From contig NZ_JABAGQ010000006.1 of the NCBI RefSeq assembly GCF_012844225.1, forward strand, positions 207,676 through 271,675: a DNA stretch of 64,000 nt, read 5' to 3'. Position 1 is the first letter of the stretch; the number at the start of each line of letters is the position of its first letter. The stretch comes from Rhodococcus sp. 105337 (GTDB taxonomy: Bacteria; Actinomycetota; Actinomycetes; Mycobacteriales; Mycobacteriaceae). The notes below the pieces were generated by a model. The model saw only the letters and a list, made by a program, of their open reading frames with translations, searched no databases and had not been told where the DNA came from. Positions 22,801-31,181 of this stretch are shown piece after piece. A program made the position numbers and the translations under genes.

Positions 22801-23262
22801 CGGGAAATGCATGTTCTCGGACGCGGCCACCAGAGCGTCGACGTCGGCGGAGGGTTCCGACGACGCCAGCACCGGCAGACCGGCGGCTTTCGCCGCTGCG
22901 ATCGCGCGCGCCTTGTTGCCGGTCAGCTCGAGGATCTCGGCGGGCGGGCCGACGAAGGTGATGCCGGCGTTCGCGCATGCCGCTGCCAGTTCGGGGTTCT
23001 CCGAGAGGAAGCCGTAACCGGGATAGATCGCGTCGGCCCCGGCGGACACGGCGGCGTCGACGATCCGGTCCACGGACAGGTAAGTCCGGACGGGATGACC
23101 TTCGTCGCCGATCTGGTACGCCTCGTCCGCTTTCAGGCGGTGGAGCGAGTTGCGGTCTTCGTACGGGAACACCGCGACAGTTCCGGCGCCCAGTTCGTAG
23201 GCGGCACGGAACGCCCGGATCGCGATCTCGCCACGGTTGGCGACAAGCACTTTGGAGAACAT
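19861..23262 (-). CDS. pyc: Pyruvate carboxylase
   Basis: Biotin enzyme that carboxylates pyruvate to oxaloacetate to refill the TCA cycle. The single 1133-residue chain has three parts. The biotin carboxylase domain is residues 1 to about 460 (FSKVLVANRGEIAIRAFRAA, the Gly-rich GGGGRGMRRV, FIEMNPRIQVEHTVTEE). The carboxyltransferase domain runs from about 530 (DTTFRDAHQSLLATR, with metal-site residues in HVHTHDTPGG). The biotinyl domain carries IEAMKMEA, with biotin on Lys1093. It is the first gene of the pyc-rsmD-coaD unit. The 196 bp upstream to recG must hold its promoter. Confidence 0.98.
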   Translation of the reverse strand: MFSKVLVANRGEIAIRAFRAAYELGAGTVAVFPYEDRNSLHRLKADEAYQIGDEGHPVRTYLSVDRIVDAAVSAGADAIYPGYGFLSENPELAAACANAGITFVGPPAEILELTGNKARAIAAAKAAGLPVLASSEPSADVDALVAASENMHFPIFVKAVAGGGGRGMRRVAEPDQLRESIEAASREADAAFGDPTVFLEQAVVNPRHIEVQILADNYGNVIHLYERDCSLQRRHQKVIELAPAPNLDPALRDRICADAVAFAREIGYQCAGTVEFLVDERGNHVFIEMNPRIQVEHTVTEEITDVDLVQAQLRIAAGESLEDLGLSQDKITIRGAALQCRITTEDPANGFRPDTGRITGYRTPGGAGIRLDGGTSVGAEISAHFDSMLVKLTCRGRDFDAAVARARRAVAEFRIRGVSTNIPFLQAVLVDEDFRAGRVNTSFIEQRPQLLTLRSSADRGTKILTYLADVTVNKPHGERPTTVYPHDKLPDIDLSTPPPAGSRQRLLELGPEGFARALREQKAVGVTDTTFRDAHQSLLATRVRSKDLLTVAGHVARMTPELLSIEAWGGATYDVALRFLHEDPWERLAALREAIPNINLQMLLRGRNTVGYTPYPEAVTRAFVQEAAATGIDIFRIFDALNNVDQMRPAIDAVRETGTTIAEVALSYTGDLSNPNETIYTLDYYLKLAEQIVEAGAHVLAIKDMAGLLRAPAAATLVSALRKNFDLPVHVHTHDTPGGQLATYLAAWHAGADAVDGASAALAGTTSQPALSAIVAAAANSEFDTGLDLQAVCDLEPYWEALRKVYKPFESGLPAPTGRVYTHEIPGGQLSNLRQQAIALGLGDRFEDVEAAYAGADRLLGRLIKVTPSSKVVGDLALHLVGAGVSVDEFAADPGKFDIPDSVIGFLRGDLGTPAGGWPEPFRSKALAGRADAKPEKQLTADEEKGLVASSSERRRTLNRLLFPGPAKDFENHREQYGDTTELSANQFFYGLRQSDEHRVRLDKGVELLIGLEAISDADERGFRTVMCILNGQLRPVAVRDRSVASEVPAAEKADRNHPGHVAAPFAGMVTLVVSEGQTVSAGDTVATIEAMKMEAAITAPRGGRVARVAIGPVQQVEGGDLLVEVSTADSAE

Positions 23263-23458
23263 TGGACGACGGTACCGCGACGTAACAATCGATTCGCTGC
23301 CCCGGTTCCATATCCTGGGAAAGTGTGGCTACCTGTGACGACTGGAACAATTCAGACGTCTCAGAGGTAACACGCCGGCAATCCCCTCAGCCCTCTCGCC
23401 GTAACCTCTCGGCCCGCTCCCGGAGACGGTGCGCGAAACGTAACACCGGGATCGCGGC

Positions 23459-25768
23459 TCAGGACTTGTCCAGATACTCGATGCTCTCGGTGTCGAGCGC
23501 AGCCGTCACCATGCTCGCCAGACCCGGGTGCTCCCGTAGTCCCGGGTCCTGATCGGTGACGGTCCGCGCGAACGCCCGGGCGGCTTCGATGACGTCCCCG
23601 TCGTCGACGAGCGAAAGCAGACGCAGCGTGGTCACCGTGCCCGACTGCGCCTTGCCCAGAACATCGCCCTCGCGGCGCAACTGCAGGTCGAGTTGCGCGA
23701 GTTCGAACCCGTCGGTCGTTCCCGCGACCGCCTGGAGGCGGGTCATCGTCGGGGATCCCGGCTTCGTGTCGGTCACCAGCAGGCACAAGCCCTGGTGACC
23801 GCCTCGGCCGACGCGCCCGCGCAACTGGTGCAACTGGCTCACACCGAATCGGTCGGCATCGACGATCACCATCACGGTCGCGTTCGGCACGTCGACGCCG
23901 ACCTCGACCACGGTGGTGCAGACGAGCACGTCGACGGCACCGTCGTTGAACTCGCGCATGACCGCGTCCTTGTCGTCGGCGGGCAACCGGCCGTGGAGGA
24001 GTCCGACGTTCAGATCGCGGAGAGGGCCGGAGGCGAGCATCTCGTGAAGTTCGAGCACGGAGGTCGTCTCGGGGGGCTCCTGCGCACCGGACGCGCGTGC
24101 GCGTGACTTGCCGGCCGGTGCGGCGCCCTGCTCGCCCGGGTCGACGGGGAGGTCCTCGTCGGTATCTCCGTCGCCGATCCTCGAGCACACCACATAGGCC
24201 TGCCTGCCGTCCGCGACCTCTTCCCGGATGCGTTCCCAGGCGCGGTCGACCCACGTCGGATGCACTTTCGCCGGCACCACCCGGCTCACGATCGGCGAAC
24301 GACCACGCGGCAGTTCCCGGAGGGTGGAGACCTCGAGGTCGCCGAGCACCGTCATCGCGATGGTGCGCGGGATCGGTGTCGCGGTCATCACGAGCACGTG
24401 CGGGGACGCGCCGTCGCGGCCGCGGGAACGCAGCGAATCACGCTGTTCGACGCCGAAGCGGTGTTGCTCGTCGACGACGACCAGTCCCAGGTCGAAGAAG
24501 TTCACACCGTCCTGGATCAGCGCGTGCGTGCCGATGACGATCCCGGCGTCGCCGGTGACCGCCTCGTTGAGCGCCTTCCGCTTCCGGGCCGTACTCATCG
24601 AGCCGGTGAGCAGAGTCACGCGGGTCGCGAGTTCATGAGCTCCGAGTTCTCCGGCCGACGCCAGATCGCCGAGCATCGCGGTCAATGACCGGGCGTGCTG
24701 CGCCGCGAGCACCTCGGTGGGTGCGAGCAGCGCACACTGGTGTCCCGCGTCGATCACCTGCAGCATCGCCCGCAACGCCACGATCGTCTTACCGGAACCC
24801 ACCTCACCCTGTAGCAACCGGTTCATCGGGTGCGGACGCGACACGTCGGCGGAGATCTCTTCGGCGACGGCGAGCTGGCCCGCGGTCAGCTCGAAGGGCA
24901 GACGCCGATCGAACTCCTCGGCCAGTCCCCCGTCGCGGCGCGCGCACGCCGGTGCCGAGCGCACCTCCACGTCGTGGCGCCGTTGCGCCAGCACGAGCTG
25001 CACGGCCGCGGCTTCGTCGAACTTGAGCCGGTCGCGGGCGCGGTCCACCTCCTCCTTGGTGTCGGGGAGATGGACCGAGCGCAGCGCCTCGTCGAGGCCG
25101 ATGAAACCCCGGTCGGCCAGCACCCAGTCGGGCAGCGGGTCTTCGACGGGATCGAGCTGGTCGAGGACTTGGCGCACACAGCGCATCACCGTCCACGACT
25201 CGACGTCGCGGGTCGCGGGGTACATCGGGATCAACGCGCGGTCGAACACCGACATGTCGACACCCGCCGCGTCCTGCGCGGTACGTGCGAGGCCGGCGAG
25301 CGCACCCGCACCTCGGACGCGCGCGGGGGCTGCGGAGACGAGGTCGTCGGCGGTGCGAGGTTCGGGCAGAACCACGTAGCTGGGGTGGGTCAGGCTCCAC
25401 TTGTCGCGGAAGTACTTGACGGTGCCGGAGAACATCGCCCGGACGCCCGGTTTGATGTTGTGCTTGACCTTGTGCGGGTTGAAGAACGTGACGTCGATGG
25501 TGTGCCGGTCGGATCGCAGCCGGACCGCGAGTCGCTTGCCCGCGCGCGATTTCATCGGCACTTCCTGCGCGGATTCGACACGCGCGATGATCGTGATGTG
25601 CTGGCCTTCGACGGGGCGGCTCTCACCGAGTTCCGCTCCTTGCGTCGCGTAACGGTGCGGGTAGTGCCGCAGCAGGTCCTCGACCGTGGTCATCCCGAAC
25701 GCGTCGGACAGGGCATCCGCCGTCTTGTGCCCGAGGAGATGATCGAGCCGGTCCGCGAGTGTCGCCAC
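23459..25768 (-). CDS. recG: ATP-dependent DNA helicase RecG
   Basis: Branched-DNA helicase that regresses stalled forks and processes recombination intermediates. Translation from the GTG at 25768 (AAGGGA ribosome-binding site) begins VATLADRLDHLLGHKTADAL, 769 residues. The wedge/OB domain contains RYATQGAELGE and VTFFNPHKVKHNIKPG. Walker A is LLQGEVGSGKTIVALRAML and the DExH box reads VVDEQHRFG. Motif VI is QLHQLRGRVGRGG. An insertion of about 45 residues, rich in Asp, Glu, Pro and Ala, sits before the LHEMLASGPL segment of the second helicase domain. It lies 46 nt after the DhaL-type gene. Confidence 0.96.
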   Translation of the reverse strand: MATLADRLDHLLGHKTADALSDAFGMTTVEDLLRHYPHRYATQGAELGESRPVEGQHITIIARVESAQEVPMKSRAGKRLAVRLRSDRHTIDVTFFNPHKVKHNIKPGVRAMFSGTVKYFRDKWSLTHPSYVVLPEPRTADDLVSAAPARVRGAGALAGLARTAQDAAGVDMSVFDRALIPMYPATRDVESWTVMRCVRQVLDQLDPVEDPLPDWVLADRGFIGLDEALRSVHLPDTKEEVDRARDRLKFDEAAAVQLVLAQRRHDVEVRSAPACARRDGGLAEEFDRRLPFELTAGQLAVAEEISADVSRPHPMNRLLQGEVGSGKTIVALRAMLQVIDAGHQCALLAPTEVLAAQHARSLTAMLGDLASAGELGAHELATRVTLLTGSMSTARKRKALNEAVTGDAGIVIGTHALIQDGVNFFDLGLVVVDEQHRFGVEQRDSLRSRGRDGASPHVLVMTATPIPRTIAMTVLGDLEVSTLRELPRGRSPIVSRVVPAKVHPTWVDRAWERIREEVADGRQAYVVCSRIGDGDTDEDLPVDPGEQGAAPAGKSRARASGAQEPPETTSVLELHEMLASGPLRDLNVGLLHGRLPADDKDAVMREFNDGAVDVLVCTTVVEVGVDVPNATVMVIVDADRFGVSQLHQLRGRVGRGGHQGLCLLVTDTKPGSPTMTRLQAVAGTTDGFELAQLDLQLRREGDVLGKAQSGTVTTLRLLSLVDDGDVIEAARAFARTVTDQDPGLREHPGLASMVTAALDTESIEYLDKS

Positions 25769-25814
25769 TGCCGTCCCTTCCGCATTCCGTGTGGTGGCCC
25801 TCGCGGCGCACCGA

Positions 25815-27527
25815 CTACTCGACGCCGAGCTGCAGCAGGTCGCTGCACTGGCCGCCCCGGTACACCACAACCTCCAGCGCGGGATGACGGCGATCGAGGT
25901 GCTCGGTCAGCTGCTCGGCAAGTCCGTCGGGAGCGTCGGAGCCGACCAGCATCGTCACGAGCTCTCCGCCCGCGGCGAGGATCTTGTCGAGCAGAGACAC
26001 TCCCGCTGCCACCAGATCATGCTCGATGACTACGACATCATGTCCCGACAAGCCGAGGCTGTCGCCCGGCTCGCACGTTCCCACCCAGGTCAGAGCCCGT
26101 TCCTCTGCTATGCGCAACGAACCCCACCGGACGGCGGCCGCGGCTTCGGACATCGCGAACGCGTCGTCGACCGTCGCGCGGCCGGGATCGTGGACGGCCA
26201 GCGCCGCCAGCCCCTGCACCATCGACGAACTCGGCAGGAACATCACGTTCCGGTTCTCGGACCGAGCCTGCACACCCACGGCGACGACGTCCTGCGCCGA
26301 CAGTGAACCGTTCGGCAGGACCAGCACGTCACCGCTGGGCAGGGCGCGAATCGCCTCGAGGAGGAGGTGCGGACCGAAGTCCGTGTCCGCGTGCAACACG
26401 GCGGCACCTTCGGATTCGAACAACTCCCTCGTGCCGTGGCCTGCCACCACAGCGAGTACAGCCCGCGGCGCGGTACCGACTGCCGTGAGCGGCACCACCG
26501 TGGCGGGAGTACCGGGCTGCGCCGAGCACGCGTCGCCTGTTGCGGCGTCCAGCGCGAAGCACGTGATGTCGATGCGGATCAGGGAACCGGCGGCGAGTCC
26601 GGCTTCCACCGCAGCGCCGGGATCGCAGCAGTGCACATGGACCGACCAGGACCCGGCGCCGTCCCCGACGACCGCCACCGAGTCGCCCAGCGCGTCGAGC
26701 CGGACCCGGAGGACGTCGATGTCCTCGGTTTCGGCGCGCTCGACGACGTACATCACTTCGTAGTCCTGCTGCGTCTCGGTCCGCGGTGCACGGGAGGGTT
26801 CGGACGCGGAACTCGCCGCCGCCGGGACGGGTGGTCCGGTGACCTGGATGCGACGGCGGGGCCGTTGCCCGGTGGTGACTTCGACCAGGCAGTCGAGGAG
26901 TATCACGAGTCCGAGGCCGCCGGCATCGACGACTCCCGCTTCGGCCAGTACGTCGAGTTGCGCAGGGGTTCGCTGCAGGGCGTCCGCTGCAGCGTCGGCG
27001 GCGGCCACCGTGACGTCGCAGACCGTGGCACCGGGGTCACGGGCCGCACGTTCCGCACCGTCCGCCGCGGCGTCGAGGACACTGACGATGGTGCCTTCGG
27101 CGGGCGTGCTCAGCGCTTTCATCACCAGTGTCGACGCCCGCGCCAGTGCGTCCGCGAGTCCGCGGCCGTCGACGGTGGTGTGCCCGGACATGGCGTCGGC
27201 GACTCCTCGCAAGGCCTGGGCGACGATGACTCCCGAGTTCCCCCGGGCGCCGAGGAACGCGCCGCGTGCCAGGCGCTCCGACACGTCCCACGCGGTGAGC
27301 GCACCGTCGACGGGGCCACCGATGTTCTCGACGGCGGACTGGAGAGTGAGCACGAGGTTGGTGCCGGTATCGCCGTCCGGAACAGGGAAGACGTTGAGGG
27401 TGTTGATCTCGTGGCGGCGCTCTTCGAGGGCTTCGAGCGCGATCTCGGCCCATCGCCGCAGCGCGCGCCCGCCGACCGTGTCCCCGACCTCGAGCACCAG
27501 CTCACACCCCTCTACGTCGCTGTTCAT
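25815..27527 (-). CDS. DhaL-domain protein (FakA/YloV-like, DAK phosphatase family)
   Basis: A 570-residue protein of the family that includes fatty acid kinase FakA. The N-terminal DhaL domain has the nucleotide/metal motif INTLNVFPVPDGDTGTN followed by GARGNSGVI. The C-terminal part shows a FakA-type domain ending in YRGGQCSDLLQLGVE. In Firmicutes FakA phosphorylates fatty acids bound to FakB. I see no FakB gene here, so the substrate is open. The start is taken at the ATG at 27527; 27578 is an alternative. It precedes recG and is divergent from rpmB, as in mycobacteria. Confidence 0.88.
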   Translation of the reverse strand: MNSDVEGCELVLEVGDTVGGRALRRWAEIALEALEERRHEINTLNVFPVPDGDTGTNLVLTLQSAVENIGGPVDGALTAWDVSERLARGAFLGARGNSGVIVAQALRGVADAMSGHTTVDGRGLADALARASTLVMKALSTPAEGTIVSVLDAAADGAERAARDPGATVCDVTVAAADAAADALQRTPAQLDVLAEAGVVDAGGLGLVILLDCLVEVTTGQRPRRRIQVTGPPVPAAASSASEPSRAPRTETQQDYEVMYVVERAETEDIDVLRVRLDALGDSVAVVGDGAGSWSVHVHCCDPGAAVEAGLAAGSLIRIDITCFALDAATGDACSAQPGTPATVVPLTAVGTAPRAVLAVVAGHGTRELFESEGAAVLHADTDFGPHLLLEAIRALPSGDVLVLPNGSLSAQDVVAVGVQARSENRNVMFLPSSSMVQGLAALAVHDPGRATVDDAFAMSEAAAAVRWGSLRIAEERALTWVGTCEPGDSLGLSGHDVVVIEHDLVAAGVSLLDKILAAGGELVTMLVGSDAPDGLAEQLTEHLDRRHPALEVVVYRGGQCSDLLQLGVE

Positions 27528-27570
27528 CCTCTGCCCGAAAGAGTAGCCGGGGGTCGTGCATACGTCCGGT

Positions 27571-27600
27571 TTGGTCATCCGCCGTGGAGTTCGCTAAGCT
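27571..27600 (+). promoter_or_regulatory. Candidate promoter of rpmB
   Basis: TTGGTC (27571-27576) and TAAGCT (27595-27600) form a -35/-10 pair with an 18-nt spacer about 105 nt upstream of rpmB, in the divergent region shared with the DhaL-type gene. It implies a leader of nearly 100 nt. This is inferred from sequence alone. Confidence 0.4.
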
Positions 27601-27704
27601 GATTGGGTTGCCTCGCACGGGTGACCCTGTTCCCCGTGTTTGTAGGACGCGAAGCAAGACCAGAGAAGATGCATTATCCACTAGACACACAAGGAGTTCG
27701 CGAC

Positions 27705-27893
27705 ATGGCTGCCGTCTGCGACGTATGCGCCAAGGGCCCCGGCTTCGGGAAGTCGGTCTCGCACTCGCACCGGCGTACCAATCGTCGCTGGAACCCGAAC
27801 ATCCAGAGCGTCCGCGCTCAGGTTGCCCCGGGCAACACCCGCAAGATCAACGTGTGCACCTCCTGCCTGAAGGCAGGCAAGGTTACGCGCTGA
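27705..27893 (+). CDS. rpmB: 50S ribosomal protein L28 (zinc-binding form)
   Basis: A 62-residue large-subunit protein, [34 protein letters not shown]. The four cysteines (CDVC and CTSC) mark the zinc-binding paralogue. The ATG at 27705 is preceded by AAGGAG. A strong hairpin terminator follows directly, so it is monocistronic. Confidence 0.97.
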   Translation: MAAVCDVCAKGPGFGKSVSHSHRRTNRRWNPNIQSVRAQVAPGNTRKINVCTSCLKAGKVTR

Positions 27894-27909
27894 CCTAGGT
27901 CGAGCTGCA

Positions 27910-27949
27910 GACGAAGGCCCCCGGCGCGAAAGCGCAGGGGGCCTTCGTC
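27910..27949 (+). terminator. Hairpin terminator after rpmB
   Basis: Arms 27910-27922 and 27937-27949 are a perfect 13-bp stem (GACGAAGGCCCCC and its complement) around a 14-nt loop. It starts 17 nt after the rpmB stop. No long U-tract follows, as is common in high-GC actinobacteria. Confidence 0.85.
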
Positions 27950-27980
27950 GTTCGCGTCGGGTGCCGGATAGTGTGCCGGA

Positions 27981-28775
27981 ATGAGCGAAAACAATAAGTC
28001 CCTCGTGCAGATCGAGGACGGCGTGCTGCAGATCGCCGTGGCCACCGCCGAGCACGGCACTTCCCTGTCCCCCGCGGGGATGGAACAGGGCACCGCGGCA
28101 CTCCGGGCCGCCGGTCCCGAGATCGGTGCGGTCCTGCTCGTCGGCGAGGGCAGCAATTTCTGCGCGGGCGGCAACGTCCGCGGCTTCGCGGGTGCCGAGG
28201 ACCGGGGCGCGCATCTGTTCGACATCGCGAACCTGTTCCACGATTTCATCCGGGAGATCGACGCGATCGGCGTTCCGGTCGTCGCGGCTGTGCACGGCTG
28301 GGCCGCCGGCGCCGGCATGAGCATCGTTCTGCATGCCGACATCGCGCTCGCCGGTCCCGGCACCAAGATGCGTGCCGCCTACCCGTCGATCGGATTTTCC
28401 CCCGACGGCGGCATGTCGTGGACCTTGCCCCGGATCGTCGGTCCTGCACGCGCGCGGGAGATCATCATGACCGACGCGGTGATCAACGCCGACGAAGGCG
28501 TCCGGCTCGGACTGCTCAGCAGGTTGGTGGCCGACGACGAGATCGGGAGCGAGGCGCTGCGTATCGCCCGGACGCTCGCTCACGGTCCGACCCAGTCGTA
28601 CGCGTCCATCCGGAAACTCGTCGCCGAGTCCGATTCCCGGTCGCTCTCCGATCATCTCGACGCCGAAGCCGCTGCCATCTCGGCAGCCGCGACCACACCC
28701 ACGGGCATCGAAGGCGTCGACTCGTTCGTCGAGAAGCGCCGCCCCGACTGGTCTGCTGTGCGCGCTCGCTCCTGA
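27981..28775 (+). CDS. Enoyl-CoA hydratase/isomerase family protein
   Basis: A 264-residue crotonase-fold protein. The oxyanion-hole segments are NFCAGGNVRGFAG and VVAAVHGWAAGAGMSIVLHADIALAG. The active-site loop reads YPSIGFSPDGGMSWTLPRIVG, with an Asp rather than the two hydratase Glu residues. This is closer to the PaaG-type isomerase than to a classical hydratase. The substrate is not identifiable. It stands alone between rpmB and the convergent ung gene, so it is probably monocistronic. Confidence 0.88.
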   Translation: MSENNKSLVQIEDGVLQIAVATAEHGTSLSPAGMEQGTAALRAAGPEIGAVLLVGEGSNFCAGGNVRGFAGAEDRGAHLFDIANLFHDFIREIDAIGVPVVAAVHGWAAGAGMSIVLHADIALAGPGTKMRAAYPSIGFSPDGGMSWTLPRIVGPARAREIIMTDAVINADEGVRLGLLSRLVADDEIGSEALRIARTLAHGPTQSYASIRKLVAESDSRSLSDHLDAEAAAISAAATTPTGIEGVDSFVEKRRPDWSAVRARS

Positions 28776-28799
28776 CGACGTGCGGTGCGGTGCCGGTGG

Positions 28800-29495
28800 T
28801 CAGGCCAGTCGCCAGTCCACCGGCTCCGCGCCCTGTTCGACGAGCAGCGCGTTCGCCCGGCTGAAGGGCCGCGACCCGAAGAATCCGCGCGACGCCGACA
28901 ACGGCGACGGATGCGCCGACTGCACCGTGGGCACATCACCGAGCATCGGTACGAGAGTCCCGGCGTCGCGACCCCACAGGATGGCGACGAGCGGTGCCCG
29001 ACGGGCAACCAGCGCGCGGATCGCTTGCTCGGTGACTTTCTCCCAGCCCTTGCCCCGATGTGAGGCGGCCTGTCCCGGAGCTACGGTGAGAACCCGGTTG
29101 AGCAGCAGCACGCCGCGTTCGGTCCACGGTGAGAGATCACCGTTCGGGGGCAGCGGCAAACCGAGATCCTCGGTGTACTCGCGATAGATATTGGTCAGGC
29201 TGCGGGGAATGGGCCGTACCGCCGGATCCACCGAAAAGCTCAGCCCCACAGCATGTCCCGGAGTCGGATACGGATCCTGTCCGACGATGAGCACCCGCAC
29301 CTCGTCGAAGGGTTGCGCGAATGCCCGCAAGACATCGGCCCCGGCCGGAAGGTAGGAACGCCCCGCTGCCAGTTCCGCCCGCAGGAACTGTCCCATCGAG
29401 GCGATGTCGTCGGCGACCGGAGCGAGCGCCTGCGCCCAGCCGGGCTCGATGATCTCGGACAACGGCTTGCTCACTCGGGCGGCCTGCTCTGTCAC
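28800..29495 (-). CDS. ung: Uracil-DNA glycosylase (family 1)
   Basis: Removes uracil from DNA. The water-activating motif is [17 protein letters not shown] (catalytic Asp). The C-terminal minor-groove loop is [23 protein letters not shown] (catalytic His). The start is taken at the GTG at 29495, which has an AGGAG site 5 nt upstream; this gives 231 residues. A longer in-frame reading from 29618 would run toward the carbonic-anhydrase-like gene and is unlikely. It follows that gene by about 73 nt. Confidence 0.96.
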   Translation of the reverse strand: MTEQAARVSKPLSEIIEPGWAQALAPVADDIASMGQFLRAELAAGRSYLPAGADVLRAFAQPFDEVRVLIVGQDPYPTPGHAVGLSFSVDPAVRPIPRSLTNIYREYTEDLGLPLPPNGDLSPWTERGVLLLNRVLTVAPGQAASHRGKGWEKVTEQAIRALVARRAPLVAILWGRDAGTLVPMLGDVPTVQSAHPSPLSASRGFFGSRPFSRANALLVEQGAEPVDWRLA

Positions 29496-29568
29496 GTTCT
29501 CCTGCTCCTGATTCGTGCTTGTTGTCGCGGGTCGTGCACTGGTTTCCCCCGACACGATGGTGGCCCGG

Positions 29569-30090
29569 TCAGTCGAGGCGACGCAGTGCGGTGCGGTAGT
29601 ACTCGGCGTTGGCCGCATACATCTTCGCGTTCGCGTCGAAGTGGCCTTCCGGGATCTCGACTCCGTCGCGAACCTTTGCGGGCACGCCCATCGCCATCCG
29701 GCGGGCCGGCAACTCGAATCGCGGCGGGATCAGCGCTCCGGCGGCAACCTGGGCGCCGGCGCCGATGGTCGATCCGTTGAGGACGAGCGATCCGGATCCG
29801 ATGAGAGCGCCGTCGCCGATCGTCGCGCCCTCGATGTGCACGTTGTGCCCCACCACACACCGCGCGCCGATGACGGTGGGCTCGATCGCGGTGCAGTGGA
29901 CGATCGTTCCGTCCTGGATGTTGGTTTCCTCACCGATGGTGATCGTCCCGTAGTCCGCGCGCAGGACCGCCGTGGGCCATACCGACGCGCGGGCACCGAG
30001 TGTGACGTTTCCGATCACGACCGCATCGGGATGAATCCAGGCATCGGGGTGGATATCGGGAACGCGATCACCGAGTGCATAGAGAGCCAT
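29569..30090 (-). CDS. Gamma-carbonic-anhydrase-like hexapeptide-repeat protein
   Basis: A 173-residue left-handed beta-helix protein built of hexapeptide repeats ([29 protein letters not shown]). Candidate zinc His ligands lie in GTIVHC and [10 protein letters not shown], as in gamma-carbonic anhydrases and the YrdA/PaaY group. Enzyme activity is not certain because many homologues are inactive as isolated. The ATG at 30090 ([18 protein letters not shown]) is preferred; a TTG nine bases upstream is possible. It begins 10 nt after thiL. Confidence 0.88.
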   Translation of the reverse strand: MALYALGDRVPDIHPDAWIHPDAVVIGNVTLGARASVWPTAVLRADYGTITIGEETNIQDGTIVHCTAIEPTVIGARCVVGHNVHIEGATIGDGALIGSGSLVLNGSTIGAGAQVAAGALIPPRFELPARRMAMGVPAKVRDGVEIPEGHFDANAKMYAANAEYYRTALRRLD

Positions 30091-30100
30091 GTCGCCCAAC

Positions 30101-31072
30101 CTATCTCGAGGTACCGGGCGAAAAGCTGTGCCACCCTCCGGGACCGGCCGGAGGCCTGCCGTCGACGGTCACCCCGCGCCCCTGCCGCACGGTTCCGATG
30201 CGCCGCCACCCGCTGGGCAGCATCACGCCCGGCGGGAAGCACGCTGCCAGCGCGTGATCCTCGCCGCCTGCGAGCACCCATTCCCACGGGTCCGCGCCCA
30301 ACTCCGCCCCGGCGGCGACGAGACGCTCGTCGGGTGTGATCGCGGCGCGATCCACATCGATCGCAACGTCCGACGCGGTGGCGATGTGCCCGAGGTCGGC
30401 GACGAGACCGTCGGAGATGTCGGTTCCGGCGCGGGCACCGGCATCGGCGGCGGCGGGGCCGGCGTCGTACGGGGGTGAGGGCACGCGGTGCGCGTCGACG
30501 AGATCCCGATAACCGTCGAGGCCGGCGACGAGCACGGCGAGACCTGCTGCCGACCGCCCCACATTCCCGGCGAGAGCCACGACGTCCCCGGGGCGGGCAC
30601 CCGAGCGCAGCAACGGCGCACGACCCCCCAGGTCACCGAGGACCGTGACCGACACGATCACCTCGCGCGCCTGGACGAGATCGCCGCCGACAACTCCTGC
30701 TCCGAGCGCTTCGGCTGCTTCACCGATGCCCGCGGAGATCTCGTCGAGCACGGCGGCGGGCGTCTCCGGCGGGCAGCCGAGTCCCACGACGAACGCGACC
30801 GGCCGGGCCCCGATCGCGGCGACATCGGCACCGTTCTGCGCGACGGCTTTGCGTCCGACCTCGTGCGGGCTCGACCAATCGAAGCGAAAGTGCCGGCCCT
30901 CGACCAGCATGTCGGTGGATACCGCGATTCTCCCGTCGGCCGCGGCGACGACCGCAGAGTCGTGCCCCGGTCCTACCAGGGTCGTGCGGGGTTGCCGTCG
31001 TCCCGCGATCGCACGGGCGATGGCGGGAAACTCGCCGATGTCGGAGACGGTGGGGCCGGTCTGATCTGCCAC
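30101..31072 (-). CDS. thiL: Thiamine-monophosphate kinase ThiL
   Basis: Phosphorylates thiamine monophosphate to the active diphosphate. The 323-residue protein is taken from the GTG at 31072 (VADQTGPTVSDIGEFPAIARAIAG). Recognisable parts are VSTDMLVEGRHFRFDW, AVAQNGADVAAIGARP and TDISDGLVADLGHIA. The usual GDD metal motif near the N-terminus here reads GPGHDSAVV, with His in place of the first Asp. The long upstream in-frame extension overlaps the divergent DUF3515 gene and is discarded. It is followed 10 nt later by the carbonic-anhydrase-like gene. Confidence 0.92.
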   Translation of the reverse strand: MADQTGPTVSDIGEFPAIARAIAGRRQPRTTLVGPGHDSAVVAAADGRIAVSTDMLVEGRHFRFDWSSPHEVGRKAVAQNGADVAAIGARPVAFVVGLGCPPETPAAVLDEISAGIGEAAEALGAGVVGGDLVQAREVIVSVTVLGDLGGRAPLLRSGARPGDVVALAGNVGRSAAGLAVLVAGLDGYRDLVDAHRVPSPPYDAGPAAADAGARAGTDISDGLVADLGHIATASDVAIDVDRAAITPDERLVAAGAELGADPWEWVLAGGEDHALAACFPPGVMLPSGWRRIGTVRQGRGVTVDGRPPAGPGGWHSFSPGTSR

Positions 31073-31181
31073 GGTGATGGGCGCCTCTTTCTCGGTCGGC
31101 AGCGGATACGGGCCGGTACGCCCCCTGCTACGTTCGTTCCACGCTACCGTTGCCGACATCATCCCTCCGACGCTGGACACC

